A stretch of DNA of 64,000 nucleotides. It comes from Haloferax litoreum (GTDB lineage Archaea > Halobacteriota > Halobacteria > Halobacteriales > Haloferacaceae). Shown in pieces: positions 18,992 through 27,959 of the stretch. The notes under the pieces were generated by a model that was given only the letters and a program-made list of their open reading frames with translations, had not been told where the DNA came from and made no database searches. The position numbers were made by a program, and so were the translations under genes. The stretch spans positions 1,612,001 to 1,676,000 of the forward strand of contig NZ_WKJO01000001.1 in assembly GCF_009674605.1 (NCBI RefSeq). Direction: 5' to 3'. Position 1 is the first letter of the stretch, and each line of letters starts with the position of its first letter.

Positions 18992-20704
18992 ATGTCATTC
19001 CACGCTCTGTTCACCCGACCGGTCGACCGAACTGACCGCGGCGTGTCCGAAATTCTCGGACTCCTCTTCGCGTTCGGACTGGTCATCTCGATTATCGCAG
19101 TCGTCCAACTGGCTGGGACGCCCGTGTGGACCGCAGGCGACGAAGCAGACCACCAGCACCGCGTGGCGTCTGACCTCGCCAGTGTCGACGGGGCAGTGTT
19201 TCGAACCGCCGGGATAGACCCAACTGGCAGCGTGGCCGTCGAGACGGACACCACGTACCCACAGCGATACCTGGTCGTCTCTCCACCCGAATCGACCGGC
19301 ACGTTCACCACGACTGAGAGGGGTACGGTGACGCTCAGTAACGTCACTGCGGTTGGCAACGAGGCGGCGTATTGGAACAATTCGACTCACGTGTTCGGCA
19401 ACGCGACGACGCTCGTCTACAGCCCCGACTACACCGAGCGCGAATCACAATCGCTCGTCATCGAATCCGGCGTGTCGTACCTCGAATCCGACGGTGAGGT
19501 CGTCGTCCATCGCCAGTCGCTCGTCCACGGAACGACCGTGACGCTCGTCGTCCTCGAAGGCGACCTCGACGGACACACGACCGCTGGTGAAACTATCAAA
19601 CTCTCAGCTGTCTCCGTCCGGAGCGAACCACTTCCGGTCGTCGACGACGGGACGCCGATTCGGATTTCGGTCCCGACTCGCCTCGACGAGTCGGACTGGT
19701 CCGACCTCCTCGCCAGCGAACCATACGCTGCTGTGGTCGCCGGTGACCCCGATGGCGACCCATCGACGGTCACCATCGAACTCGTCTCTGGGAAGACGTA
19801 CGACCTCCGTATCGCGCGCATCAGCGTCGGTACGGCAGTCGAACCGACGCCCGCAACGTACCTCGTCACTGAATCAGGTGACTACGAGTCGGTCCCAGTG
19901 AACGGAAGCCAGACGCTCGTCGTCCGAGTCTTCGACGAGTACGGGGCCCCTGTCGCCGGCGAGGAGGTCGACTTCACCACGACGACCCTACTCGGTGGAA
20001 ACGTCACACCACTCGATGGACCGGTGGCCGTCACTGACGAATCGGGTCGTGCGTACCTCTCGTATCGGGCACCGACTGACGTCGTCCACATCAAGCGTGA
20101 CACGGTCGACGTCAGCCTTCCCAACTCGAGTGCACCGGGTAATACGACGACTATCCCTCTCGAAGTTAGAGGGTCGACCGAACCTGCTCGGTTCCTTATC
20201 AGTGGTGGGAGCATCGTCGTAGAGACGGACTTTGGTAGTGACTTCGACGTGATTGGCAGCGCTATCAAAGACGGGGATGGAAACGACGTCCCAGTCGATA
20301 TCACACTCAGAGTCGGTGGAAAATCGCATCAACCGTGGTCCAACATCAACGACGGCCAGAACCACACGTTCGCTACCACAGGTGCAGATAGCGATGACAT
20401 CACCATCACTGCCGAAGCGGAATTCGACGGTGGGTTCACCGTTCGGTCTAGCCGCCCGAGTGACTCAGACCAGGTGCTCGTACTCCGGGACGGTGACGAC
20501 GTTCCCACCGTCGAGGGATACAACGGTCAGGAGGACGCTGCGGAGTTCCTCGAACCGTACATCGGTGACGACGGCACCATCGTTCTGGACGACAATCAGG
20601 CAATCTTCCTGTTCGAACTCGGGACGACAGACGAGACCAGTCCGGCGTTCGACAGACAAGACGCCGTCATCCTCGTGACGCTCTGGAACACAGATATCGA
20701 GTGA
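18992..20704 (+). CDS. Second large pilin-like surface protein, paralogue of the preceding gene
   Basis: This 570-residue protein shares its layout with its neighbour. DRGVSEILGLLFAFGLVI (from about residue 15) is a pilin-type cleavage site plus hydrophobic helix, followed by the same conserved outer domain: TYPQRYLVVSPPESTGT here matches NYPTRALFLSPAGGAGT upstream, and both have ISVPTRL/ISVPTHL and GKTYDLRIARI/GKEYDLHIARV. An Ig-like module follows (NGSQTLVVRVFDEYGAPVAG) and then a divergent C-terminal part. Twelve bases separate the two genes. They probably form the exported subunits, or tip and shaft, of the pilus whose ATPase and platform lie just upstream. Confidence 0.8.
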   Translation: MSFHALFTRPVDRTDRGVSEILGLLFAFGLVISIIAVVQLAGTPVWTAGDEADHQHRVASDLASVDGAVFRTAGIDPTGSVAVETDTTYPQRYLVVSPPESTGTFTTTERGTVTLSNVTAVGNEAAYWNNSTHVFGNATTLVYSPDYTERESQSLVIESGVSYLESDGEVVVHRQSLVHGTTVTLVVLEGDLDGHTTAGETIKLSAVSVRSEPLPVVDDGTPIRISVPTRLDESDWSDLLASEPYAAVVAGDPDGDPSTVTIELVSGKTYDLRIARISVGTAVEPTPATYLVTESGDYESVPVNGSQTLVVRVFDEYGAPVAGEEVDFTTTTLLGGNVTPLDGPVAVTDESGRAYLSYRAPTDVVHIKRDTVDVSLPNSSAPGNTTTIPLEVRGSTEPARFLISGGSIVVETDFGSDFDVIGSAIKDGDGNDVPVDITLRVGGKSHQPWSNINDGQNHTFATTGADSDDITITAEAEFDGGFTVRSSRPSDSDQVLVLRDGDDVPTVEGYNGQEDAAEFLEPYIGDDGTIVLDDNQAIFLFELGTTDETSPAFDRQDAVILVTLWNTDIE

Positions 20705-20777
20705 GCCGAACGAGGATATCGGTCCACTCCACACGACCAACACAGAGTTAACAAACCTCACACCGTACGTCTCGGAC

Positions 20778-21461
20778 ATGGCTTTCGACCCTGACCGCGT
20801 TTCGACCGTCACTTTCGATTCCTACAGTACGCTCGTCGATGTCGACGCCGCCGAGAAGGCGCTGGCGGACCGCGTCACCGACCCGGAACCAGTCTCGAAA
20901 CTCTGGCGCGCCCGTTCACTCGAATACACGTTCGTCGGGAACCACGTCGACGAGTACCGCCCGTTCTACGAGGTGAACCGTGCCGCCCTCCAGTACGCAC
21001 TTGACGCCCACGAGGTAGCCGTGTCTGAGACCGAACGCGACGAGATTCTCTCCGTCTACCACGAACTCGACGTGTTCGACGACGTGCGAGCGTCCATCGA
21101 ACGACTCCGAGACGCAGGGTACGCCTGCTACGTCGTCTCGAACGGGAATCCCGAGATGCTGGATTCGATGGTCGACCACGCGAACATCCGTACGCTCCTC
21201 GACGGCATCGTCAGCGCCGACGAAGTCGAGGTGTTCAAACCTGACGCGGAACTCTACCGCCACGCCGCCGCCAGAACCGGCACCGCAATCGACGAGATTG
21301 CCCACGTGACCGCCGCGTGGTTCGACGTGATGGGTGCGCAACACGCGGGAATGCAAGGGGTATGGGCCAACCGAAAGAACTCGCCGTGGGAACCGTTCGG
21401 CCCGACCCCCGATCTGACAGTCCCGGGGATTGCAGAGTTCGTCGACGAACTCGGCGTCTGA
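20778..21461 (+). CDS. HAD-superfamily hydrolase (haloacid dehalogenase type II-like)
   Basis: This 227-residue protein has HAD motif I at VTFDSYSTLVDVD (nucleophile aspartate near residue 15), motif II around CYVVSNGNPEML, motif III lysine in DEVEVFKPDAELY, and motif IV in HVTAAWFDVMGAQHAGM. The helical cap between motifs I and II fits type II 2-haloacid dehalogenases, which hydrolyse 2-haloacids. Many HAD proteins of this shape are phosphatases instead, and the usual second acidic residue of phosphatases is replaced by Ser-Tyr-Ser-Thr here. It is a separate transcription unit 73 bases after the pilin-like gene. Confidence 0.85.
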   Translation: MAFDPDRVSTVTFDSYSTLVDVDAAEKALADRVTDPEPVSKLWRARSLEYTFVGNHVDEYRPFYEVNRAALQYALDAHEVAVSETERDEILSVYHELDVFDDVRASIERLRDAGYACYVVSNGNPEMLDSMVDHANIRTLLDGIVSADEVEVFKPDAELYRHAAARTGTAIDEIAHVTAAWFDVMGAQHAGMQGVWANRKNSPWEPFGPTPDLTVPGIAEFVDELGV

Positions 21462-21547
21462 GTGTCGAGGTCTATCTGCCGTTTTCGTTTTCACTCCCTA
21501 TGACAAATGGTGACAACACTATTCGTGTCGGAGCGATATCTAATTGT

Positions 21548-21919
21548 ATGGAAAGACGGCGAGTCAAAGGCGGGTTCTTCGCAGTCGTCGGGTTCGTCCT
21601 CTCGCCGTTGTCGTGGTGGAACGACCTCGTCGTCAACCTCCCACTGGCGTACGCGTTCGGTATCGCTGTCGCCCTCATCTCGCGGGAGTTGTTCCTCCCG
21701 GGCGTCATCGCGGGGTACTGGCTGACGAACGTGGCCGGGTTCGTCTTACTCCACAAGGGTGCAATCGACGTCGTCTCGGGCGAACCAGAACCGTATACGA
21801 CCCGCAGTTTCGCCAAAGACTTCCTCATCTCTGTCGGGTATACGGTGCTCGTCGTTCTCCTCGTGAGTTTCGGTATCTTGACCGTCCCGGACGAAATTTT
21901 GTCTGCGCTCGGACTGTAA
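21548..21919 (+). CDS. Small membrane protein of unknown function
   Basis: This 123-residue protein has about four hydrophobic helices: residues 8-25, 32-48, 50-70, and a final one near VGYTVLVVLLVSFGIL. A positively charged N-terminus (MERRRVKGG) favours cytoplasmic orientation. I do not recognise the family; similar short proteins are common beside unrelated genes in haloarchaea. ATG 21548 is preceded by an AT-rich ATATCTAATTGT block and is preferred over a frame that starts far upstream inside the HAD gene. Confidence 0.75.
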   Translation: MERRRVKGGFFAVVGFVLSPLSWWNDLVVNLPLAYAFGIAVALISRELFLPGVIAGYWLTNVAGFVLLHKGAIDVVSGEPEPYTTRSFAKDFLISVGYTVLVVLLVSFGILTVPDEILSALGL

Positions 21920-22058
21920 CCCAACGGTCCCAGTCACGCAGGAGTGGCAACCAGACGCAGTCGCCACTATCAGGCATCGAGACGCAGTAAAAAAAATCGG
22001 CTGCAACGTGTCTGTGCCTCTCGTGTGGACAGACCGGTGCAGTCCCGTATCTCCGTAG

Positions 22059-23477
22059 TTAGGCTTCTGCCGACCCGCCTGACTCAGTCTGGGTTTCTTC
22101 TTCAGTTGGCGATTCTTCTTCAGTTGGCGGTTCTTCCGTCATTTCACCATCGACGATGGTTATCTCTGCAGTGTCGGTCACCGGTTCACCGTCCGCGGTG
22201 TAGGGACCATCTTCTGCCCCATCAGACGTGATGAAGTCGAGTTCTTGATTGTCGTTGGTGTCCAGGTGTGGCATCGCCGTGAGCGTGGCGTCCTCGGTTA
22301 GCGGTTCGTCGATGCGGACCGTAATCCCTGAACTCTCTCCCGGTTCGAGATATTCGGACGCACCGATGACGGAACCATCTTCTGCGTGGATTGCGATAAA
22401 TCCGCCCTCAGAGAGTGACACACTCGACACAGTCACCACTGTCCCATCGGACTCCTGGTCGCCGAACGTAACGCTCGCGGTCGCTTCTTCAGCAGGAGTT
22501 TCAGTTTCGGTGGCTGGTGCCTCGGTTTCAGTTTCGTTAGTTGGCGTCTCGGTTTCGTTGGTCGGCGTTTCAGTTTCGTTAGTTGGCGTTTCAGTTTCGT
22601 TAGTTGGCGTCTCGGTTTCGTTAGTTGGCGTCTCTGGCTCCGCGGCCTCGACCGTCACGTTCGCGTCGTCAGTGACTGGTTCGCCATCCACCGTGTAGGG
22701 GCCATCTTCGGTCCCGTTCGAGGTGAGGAAGTCGAGAACCTCGTTGTCGTTGGTGTCGAGGTGCGGCATCGCGGTGAGCGTCGCGTTCTCGGTCAACGGT
22801 TCTGCGAGGTCGACCGTCACGTTCGACTGGTCACCGGGTTCGAGGTACTCGGACGCGCCAATGACGTCACCGCTCTCGTTGTGAATTGCGATGAACCCAC
22901 CTTCTGAGAGTGTGGCTTCCGCGACGACCACCGAGTTACCGTCGGTGGTCTGGTCGTCGAACTGGACTGACGCCGTGGCTGGTTGTTCGGTGCTCACGGT
23001 GAGGGTGGTCACTTCACCCATGTCGCGCGTTTCGACACCGTGGATGTAGGTACCCTCTTCGAGACCTTCCGTATCGACTTCGAAGGTAATCGTCTCAGTC
23101 TCGTTCGGGTTCAGTGCCCATCCTCTCCGCTCGACGACGTCACCTTCGAGGCGGAACTCGACGCACTGAACCAGCGGTGCGTCGTTCGGGTTCGTGATGT
23201 CCGCCGTCACCGTCACCGTCTCTCCGGGTTGCACCGACGATGGTGCAGAGAGGTTACCCACGTCGTACGATTCGAACGACTCGTTTACCGGATATGGACA
23301 CTGTCCAGTCTGTTGTTGTTGTTGAACCTGTGCGTACTGGGCTCCGACTGCCTGTGTGCTTGGCCCATCAACTGCCTGTGTTGTTCCAGCAGGGGCGGCA
23401 AAGCCGACACCTGTCGCCGCCACTGTGACGAATGCGGCGACGGCAAGTATCCCTGCGATGTGTGTTCGGATATTCAT
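22059..23477 (-). CDS. Secreted surface protein with two DUF7282-type repeats
   Basis: This is a 472-residue exported protein. The first 28 residues form a Sec-type signal (HIAGILAVAAFVTVAATGVG), followed by a CARDB-like beta domain (SVQPGETVTVTADITNPNDA). Two near-identical modules come next, each containing LSEGGFIAIH, GASEYLEPG and LTAMPHLDTNDN; these match the haloarchaeal domain known to me as DUF7282. The modules are joined by a threonine-rich linker of ETPTNET repeats, a likely O-glycosylated stalk. The C-terminus is acidic and lacks a clear PGF-type anchor. ATG 23477 is used because the signal peptide begins there. Function is unknown; cell-surface or S-layer-associated is the safe reading. 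Confidence 0.82.
   Translation of the reverse strand: MNIRTHIAGILAVAAFVTVAATGVGFAAPAGTTQAVDGPSTQAVGAQYAQVQQQQQTGQCPYPVNESFESYDVGNLSAPSSVQPGETVTVTADITNPNDAPLVQCVEFRLEGDVVERRGWALNPNETETITFEVDTEGLEEGTYIHGVETRDMGEVTTLTVSTEQPATASVQFDDQTTDGNSVVVAEATLSEGGFIAIHNESGDVIGASEYLEPGDQSNVTVDLAEPLTENATLTAMPHLDTNDNEVLDFLTSNGTEDGPYTVDGEPVTDDANVTVEAAEPETPTNETETPTNETETPTNETETPTNETETPTNETETEAPATETETPAEEATASVTFGDQESDGTVVTVSSVSLSEGGFIAIHAEDGSVIGASEYLEPGESSGITVRIDEPLTEDATLTAMPHLDTNDNQELDFITSDGAEDGPYTADGEPVTDTAEITIVDGEMTEEPPTEEESPTEEETQTESGGSAEA
22536..22640. repeat. Five tandem 21-base units encoding ETPTNET repeats
   Basis: Five 21-base units, four almost identical and the last diverging, encode the Thr/Glu-rich linker between the two domains of the surface protein. 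Copy number probably varies between strains by slippage. It is a coding minisatellite and not a CRISPR, since there are no spacers. Confidence 0.9.
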
Positions 23478-23801
23478 GTGTCTGCGATGACAACGTACCG
23501 AATCGACGGACAAAAGGTGACGAGATTGTTTCAGTAACTCGTTGACGTGACTATCAATTTACGTGACTGTATTATGAGGTTAGCCTGTCTTTTAGGCCGG
23601 ACTGGGTGGTTGATTTCGGCAAATCCGAGATAGTTCAATCCCCACGATTGTTTTCTTCTGACTGTTTCAGTTAACTGTCAAAGAATTGTTTCACTATCGG
23701 AAGTTGATAGTCTGTCGTCTCCGTTTTGAGACTGTCCTGACAATTAGATGGATGCGTTTTGGAGACTGTTCTGTTGGCGTCGATGTGTGGGTTATTGGGA
23801 A

Positions 23802-23886
23802 GGGTGGGCAGATTCGAACCTCACTCGCAACAAGTTGCTCGCTGACTCCCACCTCGCTGCGTTCGATGTGGATTCCGACCTGCTCC
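23802..23886 (-). pseudogene. tRNA-Val-like relic 1, interrupted
   Basis: GGGTGGGCAGATTCGAAC (23802-23819) resembles the T-arm and acceptor end of the tRNA-Val at 43947-44021. CCGACCTGCTCC (23875-23886) matches its variable loop and anticodon stem. They are separated by 55 unrelated bases and the 5' half is missing. It cannot fold as a tRNA. It is probably a scar of an earlier integration. Confidence 0.5.
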
Positions 23887-23907
23887 TTCAATAGCATCAA
23901 CAGAAGT

Positions 23908-23933
23908 GATGGGTTGGGGCAGATTCGAACTGC
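23908..23933. repeat. Left attachment repeat (attL)
   Basis: Identical over 26 bases to 43945-43970. It contains the T-loop TTCGAA and the acceptor strand of tRNA-Val. It lies next to the integrase, as expected for one boundary of an element integrated at the 3' end of a tRNA gene. Confidence 0.8.
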
Positions 23934-24041
23934 GCGTAGAAGGCCTCAAACAGCCGTTTTCGGCCTTCTACTCAGACTCGGGGTTCGGCACCCCTCACCC
24001 CTCATTGCCGACCTGCTCCGTGTGAAGGAGCCGTCACAACC
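23911..24041 (-). pseudogene. tRNA-Val-like relic 2, interrupted by about 72 bases
   Basis: The 3' end of tRNA-Val (23911-23933) is followed by about 72 foreign bases and then by a 36-base match to the tRNA anticodon arm and D-arm (24006-24041, one mismatch). The expected acceptor 5' strand GGGTTGG is absent. The insert contains a 10-bp perfect hairpin, GTAGAAGGCC/GGCCTTCTAC. The break falls at the same T-arm position as in relic 1. It is not a working tRNA; an intron is unlikely because the acceptor stem cannot pair. Confidence 0.6.
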
Positions 24042-24144
24042 GGGAGCGACCACCTTCGACACGAAGGACTCGTTCCCATCGGCGCGCGCGGGGCAGACTT
24101 ACGTTCTGACTGCCGGGGAACTGGGCCGCACGGGATACCAAACC

Positions 24145-25149
24145 ATGACTCGGAAAATTAGTCCAAAAGAGGCCGTCAATAGGTATCTCGCAGAACGAAA
24201 ATCAGAGGTAAGCAAATCATCCCTGCAGAATTATCGCTACCTCCTCCGTCGATTCGTCGAATGGTGTGAGCTGAACGACGTCGACACGCTAGAACAATTA
24301 GACGGGTTCGACATTCACGACTTCAAAATCCATCGTCGGGACGAGGACGGAATCTCAAACCTCACTCTGCACAAAAATATGTGCAACCTCAGGGTGTTCG
24401 TCCGTCACCTCGAAGCGTGGAACGCTGTCGAATCTGGTCTATCAGAGTCGATTATCGTCCCGAACATTGGAGACCCATCAAAAGACCGAAGCATCGACCC
24501 TGAAACGGCAAAACAGATTCTCGATTACCTCAGGAAGTACGAGTACGCATCGTTCAACCACGCACTATTCGCGCTCCTTTGGGATACAGGAATGCGAGTT
24601 GGCGCAGCACGCTCTCTAGATTTCAGTGATGTCTATCTAGAAGAGATGTACGTCGACCTCCATCATCGGTCGGTGGAAGGTACACCTTTAAAGAATGGAG
24701 ACGGCGGTGAACGTCAGGTGAACCTCCACGCGTGGGTGTGCGACGTTCTAGAAGACTATGTTGACCAGAAACGCGTCGACAATACTGACGACTTCGATCG
24801 CGACCCACTGTTCACAACGCGACAAGGCCGTGCGCACGTCAATACACTCAGGGCCAGAGTCACACAGGTGACGCAACCATGCTTGTACACAGGCGAGTGC
24901 CCGCACGATCGAAGTCAGGACGACTGTGAGGCATATCAAAGTAGAGAGCATGCAGCGAAGTGCCCTTCTTCGGTGTCTCCTCACGATATCCGGCGATCAT
25001 CGATTACTGCTTGGCTCAATCAAGGACATCGTAAGGAGTTGGTGAGTGACCGGTGTGATGTGTCTCCCAAGGTTCTCGACAAGCACTACGACGTCAGGTC
25101 AGAGTCAGACAAACGAACTGCTAGACGGGATGCATTCGACATGAGCTGA
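24145..25149 (+). CDS. Tyrosine recombinase / integrase
   Basis: This 334-residue site-specific recombinase has an N-terminal SAM-like core-binding domain (residues 1-100, SPKEAVNRYLAERKSEVSKS) and a C-terminal catalytic domain. The first catalytic arginine is in WDTGMRVGAARS, the second cluster is HDIRRSSIT, and the tyrosine nucleophile is in VLDKHYDVRSES. A cysteine/histidine-rich insert (CLYTGECPHDRSQDDCEAY) in the catalytic domain may bind zinc, a feature I associate with haloarchaeal integrases. Its position just inside attL makes it the likely integrase of this island. ATG 24145 follows tRNA-like DNA; the open frame upstream is not coding. Confidence 0.92.
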   Translation: MTRKISPKEAVNRYLAERKSEVSKSSLQNYRYLLRRFVEWCELNDVDTLEQLDGFDIHDFKIHRRDEDGISNLTLHKNMCNLRVFVRHLEAWNAVESGLSESIIVPNIGDPSKDRSIDPETAKQILDYLRKYEYASFNHALFALLWDTGMRVGAARSLDFSDVYLEEMYVDLHHRSVEGTPLKNGDGGERQVNLHAWVCDVLEDYVDQKRVDNTDDFDRDPLFTTRQGRAHVNTLRARVTQVTQPCLYTGECPHDRSQDDCEAYQSREHAAKCPSSVSPHDIRRSSITAWLNQGHRKELVSDRCDVSPKVLDKHYDVRSESDKRTARRDAFDMS

Positions 25150-25271
25150 ACACCTAGACGCTGTTGAACTTCACACCCAAACCTCACGCCTTTGATCATG
25201 TTGCACACAAAAACTCAGTATAGACAACTTCTACACATCAGACGACACTCTATCCCCGACTCTGAAAACCC

Positions 25272-26669
25272 CTAGGCGTCCTCAAACTCGTCCTCAAACC
25301 AACCAAGCAACGTGATACGGTCATAATTATAGACTCTCGGCCCGTGAACATCCTTTTCCACCCTCTCAACGTCACCATCCTTGCCGAATTTTTTCACGTC
25401 CGATTTAATAAGAGACGCCCCAAGACGCATTTTGTCCACAATGTCCTCATGTTTGGATTCGTCAGCAGGCTGTTGGTAAGCAAGATAATTCAACGACCGA
25501 ACCACACAAATGTGGAGCCGTTTCGCAACTTTCGCGCGCTCCATCATCACCTCACGATTAATCTCTTCCGACGACCGCTCCACGTCCAACCCCTTGTGTT
25601 GACGCATATCCTCATCACGCTCATAGCCCCGAATACTGCTCACCATATCCCGGAGATTCCAATTATATGCCCTTCCCAAACTCATAGTTTCATTAAACCG
25701 GGAGTGAGGGTCCGTCGCTAACTTTCCGTGAGGCATCCACAGCAAACCAGTTTCCTCCATCAACACATCGAAATAGGTATCCCGGTCACTCCGGTCGAAC
25801 AGTTGCCGGTCACTCCGGTCGGGATGCACCTCCCGCATCACCTCTTTAACCCGGTCAACGGACAGTGAATCCTCATCACTTTGCTTAATGATATAATTCA
25901 CACGCGCATAGACAACAGCCGCCATCGCCCGCTTAGACGACATGGTGTGGTGGTCGCCGGTGATCGCGGACGGACCTAACAAGACAGAAATACGATATTC
26001 CTCAACCAACCGTTCAATCTCTTTGATGTCGTCATTGCAGTCGATTCTCACCGGCTCACCGCCTAACTCGGCCATTCGCGTCAACGCCAACGCATCACCC
26101 ACATCATGTTCACGATAAACCGACAGGAATCGGTCTGCTATCTCAACACCATCAACGATACCGAAGTCATCCGCTTCTTCCTTCTTTTTTGCGACCTCTT
26201 CTTCGGTGACTTCACCGTTGAGAATGGACATTGCAGTGCTGAGTTTCCGATCGGTTTTGTGTTCCGGGCGTTCATGACGGCGTTCAGCAACAACCCCGTC
26301 GAACGTCTCGATTATCTCTTTCGCCTGCTCGTTCTCGTCGTCAATGACGGCCATCAGCATTTGGCTCATAGCCTCAACCATCTCTAGCAATTGCTCGGTG
26401 TTCTTCGCAATATTCTCACTACGAGCCTCGAAACTATTGTTGACAATTCCTTCAACATAGTTTTTAAACGCCGCGTTGTACGTCTCGCGGTTTGCGGACG
26501 GAGATTCGTTAGCAATATGTTGAATCTTATTTTTAATGTTCCTGTCAACCTCGATGGTCATCGTCTCAGTTTCCGGGCCGATACTGACGAGATTGTCAGG
26601 TTGACGTTTATAGACGTCTTCACCGTCCATGTGTTTCGGAGCGAGTTCGTCGTTGGTTGTGTCGGTCAT
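25272..26669 (-). CDS. Unrecognised island protein with a possible ribbon-helix-helix-like N-terminal segment
   Basis: This is a 465-residue soluble, highly charged protein. Residues 37-70 (TMTIEVDRNIKNKIQHIANE) look like a strand followed by helices of the Arc/MetJ type. Residues 75-125 form a probable coiled coil (NSFEARSENIAKNTEQLLEM). The rest is helical, with a local duplication HPDRSDRQLFDRSDRD. It has no catalytic motif that I recognise. Codon use is more AT-rich than the host. ATG 26669 is chosen over a frame start 42 codons upstream because coding character begins there. A replication, partition or regulatory role would fit an island but is only a guess. Confidence 0.7.
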   Translation of the reverse strand: MTDTTNDELAPKHMDGEDVYKRQPDNLVSIGPETETMTIEVDRNIKNKIQHIANESPSANRETYNAAFKNYVEGIVNNSFEARSENIAKNTEQLLEMVEAMSQMLMAVIDDENEQAKEIIETFDGVVAERRHERPEHKTDRKLSTAMSILNGEVTEEEVAKKKEEADDFGIVDGVEIADRFLSVYREHDVGDALALTRMAELGGEPVRIDCNDDIKEIERLVEEYRISVLLGPSAITGDHHTMSSKRAMAAVVYARVNYIIKQSDEDSLSVDRVKEVMREVHPDRSDRQLFDRSDRDTYFDVLMEETGLLWMPHGKLATDPHSRFNETMSLGRAYNWNLRDMVSSIRGYERDEDMRQHKGLDVERSSEEINREVMMERAKVAKRLHICVVRSLNYLAYQQPADESKHEDIVDKMRLGASLIKSDVKKFGKDGDVERVEKDVHGPRVYNYDRITLLGWFEDEFEDA

Positions 26670-26985
26670 TTTTCCCTCGTTGATAGTACCTGCCTTTATA
26701 CCTTCACCACCCCCGCACTTGCTAGACAACTCAAATCTTAATCTTAACACATGACGACTGATTTGGGCGACCGTCACCGAAAAACACGGTCCCACGACCC
26801 TCTAGAACACGCCAGCACGCGCCCTCGAAAACCAATCTGGATATGGGGGGATTTGGTCGCCCTGTGTTTAGGTGGGATGAGGAATTTTAAGATTTTATCG
26901 TGGTGTGTTGGACGCTCTCTTGCCACTCTAGAATCTTCGGTCGCTTGTTGGCGGTGGTGATTTCACGACACCACCCAAATCCGAA

Positions 26986-27057
<72 letters not shown>

Positions 27058-27821
27058 CCAATCTGGGGGACGGCCTGAAAATGTAACCGTGAAACATCGG
27101 CTGTGCAAAATAGATACACGAGAGAGCGGCTAACACGACTATTTAGACTTCTGGATTTCTTCACTACGGCTACTCACGACCCGGCCAAATCCCCCCAGAT
27201 ATCCACCGGGATAGAAGGTGGGTTACATCGACATTCAGAAAGAGCCTCGACGTGTTCTAGAGCTGATGGACTTGGGTCTCATATCGATTTATACACTTTG
27301 CACGTAGGGTATCGATTCGAGTTGTGGACTGATTCCAGATTAGAGTGGTTTCAGTGATGACGAGTTGTTGAGATGCCACGGTTTCTAGAACACCTTGGGT
27401 TCCTTCTGGATTCGACTCGATTGGGTACTGGTGATACAAGTGAGATGGGTGTCTGTTTTGGTTCAATTCCCCCGAATTCATAACTCAGTCTGAGGATTGA
27501 TGTGGGTTGGTTTCGACTCCTCTCAATTCGGATTCCGTCTTGTCGATTCTGCATCGGATAACTGATTTTTCGTAGAAAAATCAGTAACCCATCTTTTGGG
27601 TCAGGGTGGAACCCCCTATTATATCGTCCCGGTTTGATGGGTTACGATTCGTTACTAAATAACTACAAAAACTCGTTACGATCTTCGGGTAACCCACGAT
27701 TAGTAGGGCTATAGATGTTAATACCTACAGATAGTACCCCAATGGGTTGTGATTTGGTTTACTTATGTATCGTAACCTATCAGGGGTAACGATGGCCGGT
27801 AACTTGCTGTGATTTCTATGA

Positions 27822-27831
27822 GTTCTAGAAC
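27822..27831. promoter_or_regulatory. GTTCTAGAAC palindrome, candidate operator (site 1)
   Basis: A perfect 10-base palindrome 129 bases before the winged-helix gene at 27960. The same sequence recurs at 28958-28967 and within 32970-32985, with degenerate forms at 26801-26810, 27252-27261, 27382-27391 and 27920-27929. CTAG is normally scarce in haloarchaeal DNA, so the recurrence looks selected. Confidence 0.5.
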
Positions 27832-27959
27832 ACCGCCATGATTGATTATACATAAGTTTTTGATGGTGTTTCTGACCCCAGCGGAACTGGTGATGTCACC
27901 GGAACCAGTGGTGTATCCCGTGCTAGAACTCATAGTGGAGCAGACTCAACACCTCAAGT

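Larger units (their letters stand above)
23478..24144. other. Left boundary region of the integrated element, no intact gene
   Basis: These 667 bases hold the promoter of the surface protein, an AT-rich stretch (23530-23800), two broken tRNA-Val-like segments (23802-23886 and 23911-24041), the left attachment repeat (23908-23933) and the leader of the integrase. The integrase frame is open from 23686, but the translation before 24145 runs through tRNA-like DNA and is not credible protein. Confidence 0.6.

Noticed and set aside
22536-22640. A short CRISPR array.
   Set aside because: The 21-base units are tandem, have no spacers and encode a Thr/Glu linker in frame.
23911-24041. A functional intron-containing tRNA-Val.
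   Set aside because: The 5' acceptor strand GGGTTGG is missing and the interruption falls in the T-arm without a bulge-helix-bulge seen; it cannot form a cloverleaf.
26601-26618. The residues DVYKRQ in the 465-residue protein look like a translated Tn5/Nextera adapter end.
   Set aside because: The codons are GAC GTC TAT AAA CGT CAA, which differ from the mosaic-end sequence, and the frame is continuous. It is natural coding DNA.
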